Shown: piece after piece, positions 43,719 to 45,446 of the stretch
Layout of the letters: each line of letters opens with the position of its first letter
How positions within the stretch are numbered: the stretch's first letter is position 1
Assembly (NCBI RefSeq): GCF_000485595.1
Contig: NW_014577296.1
Span: 305,648-351,093 of the forward strand
Direction: 5' to 3'
DNA from: Priapulus caudatus
Lineage: Eukaryota; Priapulida; Priapulimorpha; Priapulimorphida; Priapulidae
Length of the DNA: 45,446 nt
Notes under the pieces: generated by a model
The model's database searches: none
What the model saw: the letters and a program-made list of their open reading frames with translations, nothing else
What the model was told of the DNA's origin: nothing
Translations under genes and position numbers: made by a program

Positions 43719-44555
43719 TAAACCAATAAATTGTGCCATACTCCCATAGTAATTTATAAAATCTGACGCTATTGTATGCACTTGAACACTTCTATGCTGC
43801 TACGCACAGAACGGTGCAAAATTATAAAAACTTCTTGGCCTAGAGCACAATCAGTGTTTGCGATTGTATAATTATTTGTGATGTCTGGTGTCTATTAGTG
43901 TGCGTTTTCGTGCTGTTTTCCCTGCTCACCAATTGTAAGACGTGGATAGTCGAGTCCGTACATAGGGGCAGCCATGTTGGGTGGGTTAGCCACCCCCTCT
44001 AGCGGCGGAGAGTGGCGCGGGAGGATATAGATCTACGCAAAGTTCATCAAGTATCTATACATACGAATAAATAATACATACAAGAGCGTATACAGCATAC
44101 TAATACTAATACAGCTACTTGATACATATACATACACCACTAATACGTCCAATTTAGCATTTAGCATGCATTACGTCCAATTTAAAAATGCAAATTTTGC
44201 AGAACATCGTTTCATGTGACCATGTGTTCATGTGATTATTAGAAGATAATGGTGGTGATCCGGTACACTGCACATAGAGCTATAATTATCCGATGAAGCA
44301 TCCGCCTTTATATCCACCCCGTCTTTAACGTAATTATGGTTCATGTACATACAACGTGCATCGTGCACGTTCAAGCTCTTCACAAAGTTTCGTGTACACA
44401 AGGAGGTGCGTGCGTGCGTACGTTGCGTGTGTGCAGGTGTAATTGACACCGTGGCGTGATTGACGGCCATATATCAAACACTGTTCGTCAGGGTAGCACG
44501 CGACTCTCAGTCTGCTCGTTCCTGTCATACAGATTTAATTAAGATCGAGTCACTG
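43719..44555. other. No gene recognised
   Basis: AT-rich sequence with short ORFs only; no domain, RNA gene or repeat end could be identified. Confidence 0.5.
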
Positions 44556-44985
44556 ACCTTGAATTGAGTTTGCACTGGTCTTGCATTAACCTTGCATTGA
44601 CCTTGCTTTGAGCTTGCTTTGACCTTGCATTGACCTGGCAGTGAGCTTGCATTAGCCTTGCACTGATATTGAATTGAGCTTGCATTGACCGTGTATTGAC
44701 CTTGCATTAACCTTGCATTGACCTTGCATTGACCTTGCATTGACCTTGCATTAACCTTGCATTGAGCTTGCATTGAGCTTGCATTGACCTTGCATTGAGT
44801 TTGCATTGAGCTTGCATTGACCTTGCATTAACATTGCATTGAGCTTGCATTGACGTTGCATTTACCTGGCATTGACCTTGCATTGACTTTGCATTGACCT
44901 TGCATTAACCTTTCATTGACCTTTCATTGACCTTGCATTGAACTTGTATTAACCTTGCATTAACCCCTTGTATGGAGCTTGCATT
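44556..44985. repeat. 12-bp minisatellite (CTTGCATTGACC)
   Basis: About 36 units of a 12-bp motif, mostly CTTGCATTGACC, CTTGCATTGAGC and CTTGCATTAACC, without a clear higher order. It gives a Gln/Cys/Lys/Val-repetitive ORF on the minus strand, which is a by-product. Confidence 0.95.
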
Positions 44986-45446
44986 AAACTTACGATATAA
45001 ATACATGGAAAGCTGGAATCTAGCTGTTCGCAGTCATCGAGCAAGGATGGAAAGTCTACGCGGAAAGAGCGATGGAGAAGCCTGGGATCACCCGTGATTT
45101 ACCGAGCCTGGGGTTTCAACGCGTATGGCGTATATGCACGTGTTGCGATAGCGAATTTACGCGAATGAATCCAGTGATCCTCTCGTTTCTTTTGTTACTG
45201 AATAATCATGGTGCAGTGAGAGTTGAGGGGATCGCAACATTACCGACGCCTCAAAGCCTGCTATCCGAGTGTTTGTGGGAATCCATCTAACTATATGATT
45301 AACAGGTTAGATATATCATTAACGGGTTGGTCTGATTAATTATAGCGTCAAACGGCAAGTGCGTATTGTTAGTGAAGTCCGCTAAGTTTGTGGGACGCTT
45401 ATCCTGCATTTTAGAAAATTGTATTTATAGAAAATCAAATGTCACC
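44986..45446. other. No gene recognised
   Basis: One 72-codon plus-strand ORF (45,072-45,290) contains a single CTCC motif and a hydrophobic LSFLLLLNN stretch, but nothing identifies it as a real gene or exon. Confidence 0.4.

Noticed and set aside
44525-44806. Cys/Gln/Lys repeat protein
   Set aside because: It is generated by the 12-bp minisatellite; there is no other evidence of coding.

Overview
This is a eukaryotic genomic window, almost certainly from an invertebrate animal. It has GT-AG introns, C2H2, THAP and POGZ-family coding exons, many Helitron and MITE-type repeats, large micro- and minisatellites, and one run of Ns (12,562-12,946) marking an assembly gap. The sequence does not let me name the species. 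A marine invertebrate is an inference from the repeat families.

The main gene is a POGZ-like zinc-finger gene on the minus strand, about 8.1-27.2 kb. I rebuilt nine coding exons by hand from splice sites and reading phase; all eight junctions keep the frame (about 611 codons). Exon 1 (26,667-26,990) starts with a peptide that aligns with the first residues of vertebrate POGZ. Exons 2+3 together form a helix-turn-helix of the Brinker/CENP-B type. Exon 4 is alanine-rich. Exon 5 resembles an RFX-type winged helix. Exon 6 is low-complexity and exon 7 carries the POGZ FYY motif. Exons 8 and 9 encode POGZ-type C2H2 fingers, one split across their junction. Exon 9 ends inside a finger, so the gene must continue; I found no further exon between 1 and 8,147. 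Exon 3 lies on the opposite strand from the other exons of the model, next to the gap, which points to a misoriented contig or a real inversion.

The 5' half of this gene is duplicated. Exons 1 and 2 occur at 18.3/17.4 kb and again at 26.7/25.7 kb; a third, inverted copy of exon 2 abuts the gap. The 15.1-24.3 kb segment matches 25.3-30.5 kb, interrupted in the left copy by a composite Helitron (15,301-17,171) with a precise empty site in the other copy, and by a 2.57-kb insertion (18,757-21,323) flanked by a perfect 95-bp repeat. Both copies carry remnants of a transposon-associated protein gene. This could be a tandem duplication or two haplotypes placed end to end.

From 30.8 to 36.0 kb lies a degraded tandem repeat containing an internally deleted Helitron, dense in small indels. 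Next comes a single-exon THAP-domain gene (36,045-37,550, minus). The rest (37.6-45.4 kb) and the left 8 kb hold repeats, foldbacks and a 12-bp minisatellite, with no gene I can support.

The most interesting features are the unusual domain mix of the POGZ-like gene and the minisatellites built from its own splice sites: ten tandem 22-bp units carrying 5' splice-site-like sequences after exon 8, and tandem copies of that exon's 3' splice site before it.
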